Shown: positions 50,417-60,460 of the stretch, in pieces
How the letters are laid out: each line of letters starts with the position of its first letter
Numbering within the stretch: the first letter of the stretch is position 1
Assembly (NCBI GenBank): GCA_001940855.1
Contig: MSGS01000031.1
Coordinates: forward strand, 22,867-86,866
From: Christensenellaceae bacterium Phil1
Lineage (GTDB): Bacteria; Bacillota; Clostridia; Christensenellales; CAG-138
Direction of reading: 5' to 3'
Length of the DNA: 64,000 bases
Translations under genes and position numbers: made by a program
Notes under the pieces: generated by a model
Database searches by the model: none
What the model saw: only the letters and a program-made list of their open reading frames with translations
What the model was told of the DNA's origin: nothing

Positions 50417-52399
50417 ATGAAACGTATTGCAGCATTAGTACTGGTACTGGCATTGATGTTCTCGTTCACAGCATGCCAAAATGGCGATAAGAATGTAAAT
50501 GCGAACCAAACCACAGAACCCGTCGCTACAAAAACACCCGAAGAGATAAGTAATGCGGCGCAGGAAATAACCGATGCAAAGGAATACAAGTCCGTATATA
50601 GGACATCATTCAACAAATCCTATGCATCATTCAACTATTTTTCCACTGCGTATTCCACAGTCCGTTCGATAGTTACCAACTGCATAGACGGCCTTGTGGA
50701 ACCGGACATATACGGCGTATATGTGCCCTCACTCGCCGAAAGCTGGACCGCCAATGATGACGAAACCGTATGGACATTCAAAATACGTCAAGGTATTAAA
50801 TGGGTGGATCATACCGGCGCCGATACAGGCATGGAAGTTACGGCGCAGGACTTTGTTGACGGCATACGCTATATAGGGGATCCTCTGAACGATGCTTACT
50901 CTTTGCGCGTTGTAAGAAACCTGATAGAAGGCCTTTATGACTATTATTGGACGCTTGATGACATAGATAGCGGTGAAGTGGCCGACAAGACACGCGAAGA
51001 AGTGCTTGCAAGCTTTGACAATACGGTAGGCGTGAAAGCAATAGATGAATACACCGTTGAATACACACTTACTTCAAGCGCGCCTTACTTCCTTTCATTG
51101 ATAGAAAGCAGCATGCTTCTGTTGCCGATAGAGTATGATTATGCCATTGAACTTGGCGAAGATTTCGGCGTAGACAATGAGCATATGCTTTACTGCGGCG
51201 CATATTACATTTCTGCATTTGAGCGCGATAAGGCTATAACGCTTACCAAGAATCCGCTTTATTGGGACAAGAATAATGTGACGGTTGAAACAGTTGAATA
51301 TCAAATGATCCCGGAAGGTACTACTTCGCTTGAAATGTTCAAGCGCGGTGAACTGGATGATGCAACCGTTGAGGCGGAAGAATACCTTTCAATGAAGGGC
51401 ACAGAGTGGGAAGGTAAACTTATTCCGACCGAGCGTAGTTTGTCCACCAATTATTTGTGGCTTGACTTCTCAGGAGCCAATCCTGAATTCAATACGTTTG
51501 TTCAGAGTGAAAATTTCCGCAAGGCTTTGCAGTATTCTCTTAACCGCGAGGCAATAGCAAGCTTGCGCGATCCTGTAGATCCGCAGCGTGTACTCCGTGC
51601 AACGATTAATGCGGAAGGTGCGATATATGATGGCAATGGCGTGGATTATACGGACTATGCTCCGCTTAAGGCTGTAAAGGACACCGACTATAACAAACCA
51701 GAGCTTGCCAGACAGTATATGGAAGCCGCTGTTGCGGAACTCTGCGATGAAAACGGCAACATAAAAGGTATAGAAGCGGGGAAGGTTGATTACTTGCCCG
51801 TGGGAACGTTTGAGGTCGATGCCAAGCTGCCTGTAACCGTAATATACGTCGGTACTGACGATGAAAACGAGATAGTTATGGCGCAGCTTATGAAAACAAT
51901 GGTAGAAGAGGCAATAGGCACAGACCTTATAGATTTTCAGATAGTGTGCTTCAGCGGCTGGACATACGGCACGGTAGCGGATCCCTACAACTACGATATC
52001 TACTTTGATTCCCTTTCCACTGGCTATGCCGACCCTTCCGGCATACTTACACGAATGACTACTGATGGCGCGGAAAATGTTGGCGGATACGATGTGCCTG
52101 AATACGATGCACTTATTGATCAGGCTCTGAATGCCGCAACGTTCGAAGAACGGCTTGAAAAATTTGCAGAGGCGGAGGCATACCTTTGCAACGGTGCATA
52201 TGTAATACCATTCATATCCTCTCTGCGCGGATATTATATGACCAACTGTATGCCGTTCACCAGTCCTCTTACGCTATACGGCAACAGTAAATTCAAAGGC
52301 GCGCTGGTAATGGATAAACCCCTTACTTATAGTGAATATCAGACCCTTGATGCAGCATATGAAATAGCGCGCACAGATGCGCTGAAAAACGCTGACTAA
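50417..52399 (+). CDS. oppA: Oligopeptide-binding lipoprotein OppA (opp2)
   Basis: The 660-residue family 5 binding protein has lipobox Phe-Thr-Ala-Cys20, a short polar linker, and the SBP core with Leu-Ala-Glu-Ser-Trp and Trp-Thr-Phe-Lys-Ile-Arg-x-Gly-Ile-Lys-Trp. It is a paralog of OppA1 with clear divergence in the ligand-facing regions. AAGGAGG lies before the ATG. It heads the opp2 operon and is separated from oppB by a hairpin. Confidence 0.93.
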   Translation: MKRIAALVLVLALMFSFTACQNGDKNVNANQTTEPVATKTPEEISNAAQEITDAKEYKSVYRTSFNKSYASFNYFSTAYSTVRSIVTNCIDGLVEPDIYGVYVPSLAESWTANDDETVWTFKIRQGIKWVDHTGADTGMEVTAQDFVDGIRYIGDPLNDAYSLRVVRNLIEGLYDYYWTLDDIDSGEVADKTREEVLASFDNTVGVKAIDEYTVEYTLTSSAPYFLSLIESSMLLLPIEYDYAIELGEDFGVDNEHMLYCGAYYISAFERDKAITLTKNPLYWDKNNVTVETVEYQMIPEGTTSLEMFKRGELDDATVEAEEYLSMKGTEWEGKLIPTERSLSTNYLWLDFSGANPEFNTFVQSENFRKALQYSLNREAIASLRDPVDPQRVLRATINAEGAIYDGNGVDYTDYAPLKAVKDTDYNKPELARQYMEAAVAELCDENGNIKGIEAGKVDYLPVGTFEVDAKLPVTVIYVGTDDENEIVMAQLMKTMVEEAIGTDLIDFQIVCFSGWTYGTVADPYNYDIYFDSLSTGYADPSGILTRMTTDGAENVGGYDVPEYDALIDQALNAATFEERLEKFAEAEAYLCNGAYVIPFISSLRGYYMTNCMPFTSPLTLYGNSKFKGALVMDKPLTYSEYQTLDAAYEIARTDALKNAD

Positions 52400-52428
52400 C
52401 ACTGTGCTTTTCTCCTTAACACACAAAA

Positions 52429-52463
52429 ACGGGGGCGCTGCACATATCCAGCGGCGCGCCCGT
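52429..52463 (+). promoter_or_regulatory. Intercistronic stem-loop between oppA and oppB (opp2)
   Basis: Arms 52429-52440 and 52449-52463 form a GC-rich stem with small bulges, 30 bases after oppA. A hairpin in the same place occurs in opp1. It probably sets relative expression of the binding protein. Confidence 0.6.
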
Positions 52464-52504
52464 GCTTTAGGCAATGCTTTATCATCCCAAGGAGGGATAC
52501 GCAT

Positions 52505-53443
52505 ATGACCAAATATATTTTAACGCGAACGCTACGGAGCCTGCTTACGGTAGCTATTGTTTTTGTGACCGTATTTATGCTGCTTCGCCTTATGCCGTTG
52601 AGCGGATACTTCCCACAGGAGATACTGAAAGAAACAGATGAAGCTACACGAATGACATATTTAAGGAATCAAGGCTTGCTTGATCATCCGTTTGTGCAGC
52701 TTTGGCGTTTCGTAAAGAATCTTTTTCAAGGTGATCTTGGACGCAGTCTTACGGTTTATCCTAAAGTGCCCATAATAACTTTGCTCAAAGAGAAAATACC
52801 CGTTACCGCCGCTTTTGGCTTTGCGAGCATGGTGATAGGCATAGTGCTTGGAATATCGCTTGGGCTTGTAATGGTACGGTTCAAAAATAACTGGGGCGAT
52901 AGGCTTGGCACGTTTTTCATACTTATCGTGCGCGCCGTACCAAGTATAATATATTTGTTCTTTATTCAAGTATGGATATCCAAATGGTTTGATCTGCCGC
53001 TGGTTTTCTATAAAGATAGACCTGAGTCGTGGGTATTGCCGACAATATGCCTGTCTCTTGGCAGTATAGCTTACTACGCCCTGTGGTTAAGGCGGTTTAT
53101 GGTAGATGAAGAAAACAAGGACTATGTTAAGTTCGCCATGGTAAAAGGATTACCCAAGCGCGTGGTATGGAAAAAGCACGTTTTTAAGAACGCAGTAATA
53201 CCGCTGGTAATATATCTTCCAAGCGATCTTCTCTTCATCATATCCGGCTCACTTGTAATAGAAAGCCTGTATGCCATTCCAGGTACGGGCGGACTGCTGA
53301 CAACAGCTATAAAAAGCCAGGATAACAATTTGGTGCAGGTGATAGTGCTTATGTATGCGGTGCTGTCTGTAATAGGAGTGTTCTTGGGCGATCTTCTTGT
53401 TGCATTTGTTGACCCGCGCATAAAGCTTACGGAGGGCGAATGA
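52505..53443 (+). CDS. oppB: Oligopeptide ABC transporter permease OppB (opp2)
   Basis: The 312-residue permease has six helices and the Glu-Ser-Leu-Tyr-Ala-Ile-Pro-Gly-Thr-Gly coupling motif near 253-262. It is collinear with OppB1 throughout. AAGGAGG lies before the ATG, and its end overlaps oppC by 4 bp. Confidence 0.93.
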   Translation: MTKYILTRTLRSLLTVAIVFVTVFMLLRLMPLSGYFPQEILKETDEATRMTYLRNQGLLDHPFVQLWRFVKNLFQGDLGRSLTVYPKVPIITLLKEKIPVTAAFGFASMVIGIVLGISLGLVMVRFKNNWGDRLGTFFILIVRAVPSIIYLFFIQVWISKWFDLPLVFYKDRPESWVLPTICLSLGSIAYYALWLRRFMVDEENKDYVKFAMVKGLPKRVVWKKHVFKNAVIPLVIYLPSDLLFIISGSLVIESLYAIPGTGGLLTTAIKSQDNNLVQVIVLMYAVLSVIGVFLGDLLVAFVDPRIKLTEGE

Positions 53444-54399
53444 AAATGGAAGTTAAAACAAATGAAGCCAAGCGGCCGGCGGCTGCACTGAATCCGCTAA
53501 AGTTTCGCGCTGCAATCTATAATAATATGGACAGTGAGGATATTGGCTTTTCTAATTATTCATACTGGAAAAGCACGTTGCGCACTTTTTTTAAGAATAA
53601 GGCTGTTGTTGCGCTAGTCGCGTTGGTAACCGGCATGATAGTTATGAGCTTTATGTATCCAATTTTTTCCACGGTTGATCCTAACAAGGTAAGTATGCTG
53701 CCGCTTGAATGGAATCTTAGGCCAAGCGCAGAGCATTGGTTTGGCACAGATACGCTGGGACGTGATATATGGGCGCGGGCATGGTACGGGTGCCGCAACT
53801 CTTTCCTGCTTGGATTCTGTATAGCATGTTCGGATGTTGGCTTCGGAATGATAGCAGGAGCACTCTGGGGATACAACAAAAAGATAGACCCGTTTATGAT
53901 AGAACTCTATAACATAATGACGAATATACCTTCAACTGTTTATATGGTGCTGCTGGCTTACATAATGAACACAAGCTATATAACCCTGTTTGTATCCATG
54001 GCATCGCGCGGATGGATAGTAGAAGCGCGTTTTTTTCGCAACAGAATACTATCAATAAGGGATAGTGAGTACAATATCGCCTCACAATGTTTGGGCACAC
54101 CTATGCGCCGTATAGCCACGAGGAATATAATCCCGCACATAGTAAGCCTTATTATAATGGAAGCGGCTTTGTGCATACCGTATTCGATAGGATCGGAAGT
54201 GTTTATGGGGTTTGTCGGCGTTGGCATGCCGGTGGATGCCATAACGCTTGGCAATATCGTTAACCAAGGGCGTGCATCGTTCACACTGCATCCATATCAA
54301 ATGCTGCTGCCTACAGTAATATTGTGCACCATAACTGTTGCATTTTATGTTATAGGCAACAAATTTGCAGATGCGTCTGATCCGCGCAACCACGTTTAA
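53440..54399 (+). CDS. oppC: Oligopeptide ABC transporter permease OppC (opp2)
   Basis: The 319-residue permease has six helices and the Glu-Val-Phe-Met-Gly-Phe-Val-Gly-Val-Gly motif near 256. Its N-terminal cytosolic segment is about 45 residues shorter than in OppC1, but both share the Asn-Tyr-Ser-Tyr-Trp segment before the first helix. It is translationally coupled to oppB. Confidence 0.92.
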   Translation: MKMEVKTNEAKRPAAALNPLKFRAAIYNNMDSEDIGFSNYSYWKSTLRTFFKNKAVVALVALVTGMIVMSFMYPIFSTVDPNKVSMLPLEWNLRPSAEHWFGTDTLGRDIWARAWYGCRNSFLLGFCIACSDVGFGMIAGALWGYNKKIDPFMIELYNIMTNIPSTVYMVLLAYIMNTSYITLFVSMASRGWIVEARFFRNRILSIRDSEYNIASQCLGTPMRRIATRNIIPHIVSLIIMEAALCIPYSIGSEVFMGFVGVGMPVDAITLGNIVNQGRASFTLHPYQMLLPTVILCTITVAFYVIGNKFADASDPRNHV

Positions 54400-54417
54400 T
54401 GTAAGGAGGAACGGCAA

Positions 54418-56433
54418 ATGAAAACTGCTTTGAATGGTCATACCACTCCGCTTATCCTCAGTGCTAAGAATGTGGAGGTTAAATTCAACTTAAGAGGAAA
54501 AACGCTGACTGCAGTGAGGGGGGCATCGCTTGATCTTTACAAGGGTGAAACGCTTGCGATAGTCGGCGAATCCGGCTGCGGCAAAAGCGTATTCACTAAG
54601 TCCTTCATAGGTATGCTGGATAAGAATGGTTATATAAGCGGCGGCAGCATAACCTATGACGGTGAGGACATGGCAAAATATACCACAGAGCAGGAATGGC
54701 TGAAGGTACGCGGCAAAAAGATTGCTATGGTATTTCAAGACCCGATGACAAGCCTTAATCCTGTGCGTACTATAGGCGAACAGATAACAGAGGTTATAAC
54801 ATGGCATTTTGGCACTGAGCACGAACAGGCTAAACGTGAGGCAATAGAGCTGCTCAAACGTGTGGGAATAGCGGATGCCGAATATCGTTACAAGCAATAC
54901 CCAAATGAGTTTTCAGGTGGCATGAGACAGCGTGTTGTGATAGCAACAGCCATAGCCTGCCGACCGGAGATACTGATATGCGATGAACCGACGACGGCGT
55001 TGGATGTTACCGTGCAGGCGCAGATAATACGCCTTATAAAGGAGCTTCAAAAGGAACTCGATATGACCGTTGTATATATTACGCATGACCTTGGTGTTGT
55101 GGCGAGCGTTGCGGACTGGGTGGGCGTAATGTATGCAGGGCAAATAATAGAGTATGGCACCGTACATGAGATATTCAAGCAGCCTGCGCATCCATATACG
55201 AAGGCTTTGCTCATGTCCCTTCCGCAGCTTGGGGTAAAAGGCAACGACCTGTATTCCATAAAGGGTGCGCCGCCTAACCTTTTTAAAAAGATAGAGGGGG
55301 ATGCATTTGCACCGCGCAATCCTGAAGCAATGGAGATAGACTTTGAACAGGAGCCGCCACGCTTTGATATTACGCCTACACATTGGGCAAAAACATGGCT
55401 GTTGCATCCTTATGCGGAAATCTACCGCAAAGAGCTCGATTCTGCAGAACATAAGCGTAAGATATCTGCAACAAAGCCAGAAAAGCCGTTTGGCTATAAA
55501 AATGCGGAAAAGCTCCTGCAAGTAAAGAATCTATCTGTAAATTTCAAGCTTGGCGGCAAAGAATTCAAGGCTGTGGATAGTGTTAGCTTTGATATATATA
55601 AGGGCGAAACACTCTCGCTCGTGGGCGAATCCGGATCAGGAAAAACAACCATCGGCCGCGCCATAATGCGCATATATAACTCAAATGTTTCCGGCTCAAT
55701 AACCTACAAGGACGAGAATATTGTAGAAAAAATGTCAAAGAACGAAACTAAAAAGCTGCATATGGAAATGCAGATGATATTTCAAGACCCGATGGCCAGT
55801 TTAAACGAACGTGCCAAAGTGGACTACATAATATCAGAAGGTCTGTATAACTACCACCTTTTTGATAGCGAAGCCGATAGAATGCACAAGGTGGAGGAGA
55901 TAATGCAGGAAGTTGGCCTTCCAAAGGAGTTTTCATCGCGCTTTCCACATGAGTTTTCAGGCGGTCAGCGCCAACGCATAGGTATAGCAAGGAGTCTTGT
56001 CATGAATCCGGAATTTGTTGTTGCAGATGAACCGATAAGCGCGTTGGACGTATCCATCAGAGCGCAGGTAATAAACCTTCTGAACAAGCTGAAACGTGAG
56101 CGAGGACTTACATATCTGTTTATAGCACACGATTTAAGCGTAGTCCGATTCATATCCGACAGGATAGCGGTTATAAACAAAGGCAGGATAGTTGAATTGG
56201 CTGAATGCGAAGAACTGTTTGCCAATCCTTTGCACCCGTATACAAAGGCGCTGCTAAGTGCTGTACCATATCCGGATCCGGATGTAGAAAGGAGCAAGAA
56301 ACTGCTGACATACGACAGGGCAATGCACAACTACACGAAAGATAAGCCTTTATGGACAGAAATAAAGGAAGGCCATTTCGTATTGGCAAACCAAGCTGAG
56401 ATTTCCATATACAGAACGGAAATGGAGAAATAA
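54418..56433 (+). CDS. Fused OppD-OppF ATPase (opp2)
   Basis: The 671-residue protein is a full in-frame fusion of both peptide-transporter ATPases. The OppD-like half has Walker A Gly50-Glu-Ser-Gly-Cys-Gly-Lys-Ser57, signature Ser-Gly-Gly-Met-Arg-Gln-Arg and the Phe-Ala-Pro-Arg-Asn extension near residue 300. After a charged linker of about 25 residues (about 335-360) the OppF-like half has Walker A near 403-411 and Ser-Gly-Gly-Gln-Arg-Gln-Arg. In opp1 these are two genes with an 8-bp overlap. Both halves keep all ATPase motifs. AAGGAGG precedes the ATG and the next gene starts right at its stop. Confidence 0.93.
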   Translation: MKTALNGHTTPLILSAKNVEVKFNLRGKTLTAVRGASLDLYKGETLAIVGESGCGKSVFTKSFIGMLDKNGYISGGSITYDGEDMAKYTTEQEWLKVRGKKIAMVFQDPMTSLNPVRTIGEQITEVITWHFGTEHEQAKREAIELLKRVGIADAEYRYKQYPNEFSGGMRQRVVIATAIACRPEILICDEPTTALDVTVQAQIIRLIKELQKELDMTVVYITHDLGVVASVADWVGVMYAGQIIEYGTVHEIFKQPAHPYTKALLMSLPQLGVKGNDLYSIKGAPPNLFKKIEGDAFAPRNPEAMEIDFEQEPPRFDITPTHWAKTWLLHPYAEIYRKELDSAEHKRKISATKPEKPFGYKNAEKLLQVKNLSVNFKLGGKEFKAVDSVSFDIYKGETLSLVGESGSGKTTIGRAIMRIYNSNVSGSITYKDENIVEKMSKNETKKLHMEMQMIFQDPMASLNERAKVDYIISEGLYNYHLFDSEADRMHKVEEIMQEVGLPKEFSSRFPHEFSGGQRQRIGIARSLVMNPEFVVADEPISALDVSIRAQVINLLNKLKRERGLTYLFIAHDLSVVRFISDRIAVINKGRIVELAECEELFANPLHPYTKALLSAVPYPDPDVERSKKLLTYDRAMHNYTKDKPLWTEIKEGHFVLANQAEISIYRTEMEK

Positions 56434-56883
56434 ATGGATGCACAGCAGCTTAAAAGATACATACGTCTTATATATACAAAAGCATTCCGGTACTTGGGTG
56501 CGGTGCTTGTTCTGTGTGCACTTATAGGAGGCATATATGGCAATAGGCTGCACTTCGTGTTTGCATCATGCGCAGCGGGTTCAGGATTCCTATGCTGGGG
56601 CTGGTTCACGCATCTTAAACGTACCGGATTCAAACTTGTTGGATTTGGCGAAAAAACGGCAGAGCAGGCAAAAACACCGTATATTTGGCGGATAGATAAA
56701 CAAAAGCGACTGCATAAGCCGTCATTTATGATGACAAATGCTGACTTTGATGATGACCTCGTAAATGCTACGGCATGCAACGAGAATGAGTTCAGCAAAG
56801 AAAATATAATCGCATCGCGTATGTATGCGCGTGCGGCATGCGGAGTGATGCTGATTGTTATATCGTTTATAGTTAATATTTAA
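56434..56883 (+). CDS. Small membrane protein of the opp2 operon, function unknown
   Basis: The 149-residue protein has two helices near the N-terminus (about 20-38 and 41-59), a cytosolic charged middle part and a third helix at the C-terminus (about 128-147). Its ATG directly follows the stop of the fused ATPase (TAAATG), so it is coupled to the transporter. No family is recognised. A role in assembly or regulation of the transporter is possible. Confidence 0.65.
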   Translation: MDAQQLKRYIRLIYTKAFRYLGAVLVLCALIGGIYGNRLHFVFASCAAGSGFLCWGWFTHLKRTGFKLVGFGEKTAEQAKTPYIWRIDKQKRLHKPSFMMTNADFDDDLVNATACNENEFSKENIIASRMYARAACGVMLIVISFIVNI

Positions 56884-56903
56884 ACTTTTGTGGAGGACGG
56901 AAA

Positions 56904-58040
56904 TTGAGAATACAAAGCGGTATACTGCTCACCATGGGTGGGGAGCGATATGAAAACGGCTATGTAGACGCGGAAAACGGGAAAATAACAGCATTCGGCT
57001 CAATGAACGATGCTCCTGTATATAGTGGTGAAACCTATGATGCTGAGGGCGGCTACATACTGCCCGGGCTTATAGATGCGCATACGCATATAGGCATATC
57101 AGAGGAAGGATTGAGGTGGGAAGGAGAGGATTGCAACGAAGCAACAGATCCAGTTACACCTGATATGCGCGCTGTTGACGGCATAAATCCTTTTGATACG
57201 GCAATACCCAAAGCACGGAGGGCAGGCATTACGACGGTCGCGGTATCTCCCGGGAGTACAAATGTCATAGGCGGACAAATTGCAGCCATAAAGCTGATTG
57301 GCAAAAACGTAGATAATATGGTTATAAAAGCCCCATGTGCAATAAAGTTTGCCTTAGGCGAAAACCCTAAGCGCACTTATGGTGATAATAAAGGCCGATC
57401 CCCCATGACACGCATGGCAACGGCGGCCATAATGCGTAAAACGCTTATGCGGGCTCAGAGATATATGAATAAGAAAGAGGCGGGCGAGGATATATATGAG
57501 CCTGATATGGAGGCGCTTATACCGCTGCTGAAGCGCGAAATACCGGCACACTTTCATGCGCACAGGGCAGATGATATACTAACGGCTATACGAATAGCGC
57601 ATGAATTCAATCTAAAATACTGCATACTCCACGCAACGGGAGCCGAGAAGATCACCGACTGCATAAAAGATGAACATGCAGTATTTGTTGTTGGGCCGAG
57701 CATGGGGCCTGCCGGTAAGCCGGAAACTGTTGGAGGATCGTTTGCAACGGCGGGAGTACTTACGGCAGCAGGTATGGAGGTTGCGATAACGACCGATCAT
57801 GATGTTACCCCATTATGGCTGCTTCCAAGCTTTGCAGCTATGTGTGTACGTGAGGGAATGAACGAATATGCAGCACTTCAGGCTATAACTATAATTCCGG
57901 CAAAAGCACTTGGTATAGATGCTTGTGTGGGTTCAATAAAAGTCGGTAAAGACGCTGACATAGTTGTATTTACTGGCCATCCATTCAACTATCTTACTGA
58001 AGTCCGGGCTGTTTTTATAAATGGTGTAAAAGTTGAATAG
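56904..58040 (+). CDS. Amidohydrolase (imidazolonepropionase-like)
   Basis: The 378-residue protein is a metal-dependent amidohydrolase with Asp-Ala-His-Thr-His near 56-60, later histidines in His-Phe-His-Ala-His (about 216-220) and Leu-His-Ala-Thr-Gly, and the catalytic Thr-Asp-His-Asp near 297. The C-terminal Gly-Lys-Asp-Ala-Asp-Ile-Val-Val segment is typical. The start is TTG with GGAGG upstream. As the last opp2 gene it may hydrolyse an imported peptide or cyclic amide. The substrate is inferred only from context. Confidence 0.85.
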   Translation: MRIQSGILLTMGGERYENGYVDAENGKITAFGSMNDAPVYSGETYDAEGGYILPGLIDAHTHIGISEEGLRWEGEDCNEATDPVTPDMRAVDGINPFDTAIPKARRAGITTVAVSPGSTNVIGGQIAAIKLIGKNVDNMVIKAPCAIKFALGENPKRTYGDNKGRSPMTRMATAAIMRKTLMRAQRYMNKKEAGEDIYEPDMEALIPLLKREIPAHFHAHRADDILTAIRIAHEFNLKYCILHATGAEKITDCIKDEHAVFVVGPSMGPAGKPETVGGSFATAGVLTAAGMEVAITTDHDVTPLWLLPSFAAMCVREGMNEYAALQAITIIPAKALGIDACVGSIKVGKDADIVVFTGHPFNYLTEVRAVFINGVKVE

Positions 58041-58250
58041 CGGATATAGGTTTCCATTGCTGCTTAGCAAAAACTTGCCAATGAGATTTGGCAGTGGCTT
58101 GCAGAGCGATTCATTGTGATAAAATTGTTGAACATACATGTTTCCACCTAAGCATGTCGGAGAATGATGGGCGGGCGATTATTAATGTGTATATAACAAT
58201 TATCGACTGCGGTATGAGCATCTGCGGGAGCAGAACAGACAGGAAGAGGA

Positions 58251-59009
58251 TCATCCGTTATAAACGATGTCCTTGAAATTCCAGTCTCGAGCGCAGGTAT
58301 AGCTCATATCGCCCAGAGTCCAGCCTTTGTTGAAGGCTGCGAAGCCCTTGGTATGGTTATATACATAATAGGGCTCATCGGCGATGATGATATCACAAGC
58401 CTGGAATAGTAGATCCATGCGCTTGCTCTCGTCAGTAGTGGTAACGGTCTTGGTCAGCAGGCTGTCTACCTCAGCGTTGGAATATGCGGCGCAGTTATAG
58501 CCGCCAATGTCAATGTTTGCGATGTTGAGCAGGGGATCCAAGTTGGCGGATGGATCGGGATAGTCCGCACCCCAGGTGGTCACCAAACAGCCATAGTCTC
58601 GGATACCGTTGGCAAAGGACCAGTTCATGTAGGAGCCTAAATCGGCGTTCAGATGTCGTTGGATGGAATATATAACGTCATCCATGGTCATGGGCGTACC
58701 ATCGGAGAAGGTGACATCGTCCCTGATCTGGCAAACATAGGTGTAAGGATCGGTGGCTTCAAAGGACTTGCAGAGGTTGGGCTTAAGGGCATTGTCGGGG
58801 TTATGTGTCGGTAGGCTCTGGGTGATCTGGTCAACCACCAGGCTGCTGGCGTTGTCATAGGCAAAAGCGGGATCAATGGTAACAGAGTCTCCGTTCATAT
58901 GAACGTTGAGAACAACTTTTTTGCCGGAGCTTTCATCGCTCGTACCGTTGCAGACCGTGGAAGCGGCCAGTATAACAGCGATCAGACATATACATAGGAG
59001 CTTTTTCAT
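58251..59009 (-). pseudogene. Peptide-binding lipoprotein with a large internal deletion
   Basis: The frame encodes 252 residues, about half the usual 500-540 of family 5 binding proteins. It has a lipoprotein-like signal ending at Cys20, the N-terminal lobe start up to about residue 138, and then jumps to a C-terminal portion (Trp-Gly-Ala-Asp-Tyr-Pro-Asp-Pro-Ser-Ala-Asn onwards). The middle, about 250-300 residues, is missing in frame. Of 16 isoleucine codons 10 are ATC and only 3 ATA, unlike the ATA-rich neighbours. It cannot fold as a complete binding protein. It precedes the ATPase remnants only in map order, being downstream of them on the minus strand. Confidence 0.85.
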
Positions 59010-59088
59010 GGGCGAAATTCCTTTCTGTTTTTTATTTATGTCAATTTGACATTTGCCAAACTAACAGCAATGACATGCCACATAGTTC

Positions 59089-60003
59089 CTAAAGCTTTGG
59101 CAGCTGATTTTTGCAAATCACCTGGCAGTCGGAACAGCGGAAGGCAAATCGGCATTCCTTATACTCTTCCAGTGTGGTTGAAATATCTCCCTGCAGGATG
59201 GTGCGCTCCCTTTTCTGCTGAGATAGATCAATGACAGGGATTGCTGAGATCAGCGCCTTGGTATAAGGATGCTGGATGTTACGGAATGCCACACCGCTTT
59301 TGCTCGTTTCACCAATGCACCCAGATACATTACAGTCACATTGTCACAGATATGTTCCACTACGGTCATATCATTGGAGATAAACATCATGGTCATGCGG
59401 AAGTTTCGCTTTAGATCCTCTATTAGGTTCAGTATCTGCGCCTGTATAGAAAACGTCCAGCGCAGAAACAGGCTTGTCCACCACGATGAAAACTGGATCC
59501 AGCAGCGGGGCGCGCGATGACAAGGCGCTGAAGCTGTCCGCCGGAAGGTTCATGCAGAAATCGATCCAATTCGTTTTCCGAAAGGGAAATATATTCTAAG
59601 AACTGATCCATATCGCCTTATTCTGGGATCTGCTTATGCCTTTCAATCGACATGGCTCAACCAGGGAATACGAAATCTTCAGCTTGGGATTAAAGCTGGA
59701 ATAGGGGGGGTGAAAGATCATCTGCATGCACTGTAGATCATTGCGGAGTGTTCTGCAGCTCTGTCTGGAAATGTCTTTCCCGGTAAACAGCACCTGTCCA
59801 TCCGTCAGGTCGGTGAGTCGCATCATACATTTGCCAAGCGTTGATTTACCGCAGCCTGATTCCCCGACGATGCCAAATATATCACCGGCATGAATGGTCA
59901 GGTCTACGCCATCTACTGCCCGTAGCGTCCAGACACCCTTAAATGAGTAGTTTTTTAGGCAGCGCACTTCAATATATTGCACGGCTTCTTTGATATCATG
60001 CAT
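59089..60003 (-). pseudogene. OppF-like ATPase broken by frameshifts
   Basis: From an ATG at 60003 an OppF-type sequence runs through Walker A (Gly-Glu-Ser-Gly-Cys-Gly-Lys-Ser-Thr) to about 59600, continues in another frame with the signature region (Pro-Ser-Gly-Gly-Gln-Leu-Gln-Arg), shifts again to a Walker B-like Asp-Lys-Pro-Val-Ser-Ala-Leu-Asp, and ends in a separate frame with His-Pro-Tyr-Thr-Lys-Ala-Leu and a cysteine-rich tail to 59089. At least three frame changes are needed. The tail pattern places it in the dipeptide/oligopeptide ATPase family. It lies directly upstream of the deleted binding protein. Confidence 0.88.
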
Positions 60004-60006
60004 GAT

Positions 60007-60153
60007 TCATTCCTCCTTCTGCATAATAGCACGCCGCCAGATGCAGCTGCCCACCCGTGGAACGCTGCGGCATGAGCATCGCTTTACTTCACGACAGCGC
60101 TGCGTGGCGCGCTCACACCGGGGAGCGAATGGGCAGCCCTCAAAATCGTCAAA
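60007..60153 (-). pseudogene. OppD-like ATPase, C-terminal remnant
   Basis: A 48-codon minus-strand frame ending in TGA at 60009-60007 carries Glu-Gly-Cys-Pro-Phe-Ala-Pro-Arg-Cys followed by spaced cysteines, the C-terminal signature of OppD/DppD ATPases. It is immediately before the OppF-like start, the normal gene order. The ATPase core is gone. It overlaps another short reading frame that begins at 60299. Confidence 0.75.
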
Positions 60154-60299
60154 TGCTCTGGTGGAATGCCGAGAATAGTGCGAAGCTTATGGGTTTTGAC
60201 TTCCTGGCGGGGTATGCCGCCGCTTTCATAGCGGTCAAAGCCGGGCTTTCCCCGCATGAGCATTTCAAACGCACGGTTGCTGCCGTTCATAAAGTACAC
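60084..60299 (-). CDS. Short reading frame of unknown origin next to the OppD remnant
   Basis: A GTG at 60299 is preceded by AAAGGAGGT with nine-base spacing, and the frame runs 71 codons to 60084. The first 40 residues (Asn-Gly-Ser-Asn-Arg-Ala-Phe-Glu-Met-Leu and a Gly-Lys-Pro-Gly-Phe-Asp segment) look protein-like; the last part lies over the OppD remnant in another frame and is probably not native. It may be the head of a small gene from an inserted element, now joined to transporter debris. No family is recognised. Confidence 0.35.
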   Translation of the reverse strand: MYFMNGSNRAFEMLMRGKPGFDRYESGGIPRQEVKTHKLRTILGIPPEHLTILRAAHSLPGVSAPRSAVVK

Positions 60300-60460
60300 T
60301 GTGGCTGCACCTCCTTTCAGATTTGGGCAGAAAAAAACGCCGTAGACTTTTCTCAAAATCTGCGACGTGGGCGTATGCAAAAAGGGATGCTGCCTTGCGG
60401 TAACCTCCCTTTTGTCGCTTGGTTATTCAATTTTTGAGCTAACCTGTTTGCCCTCTACCC

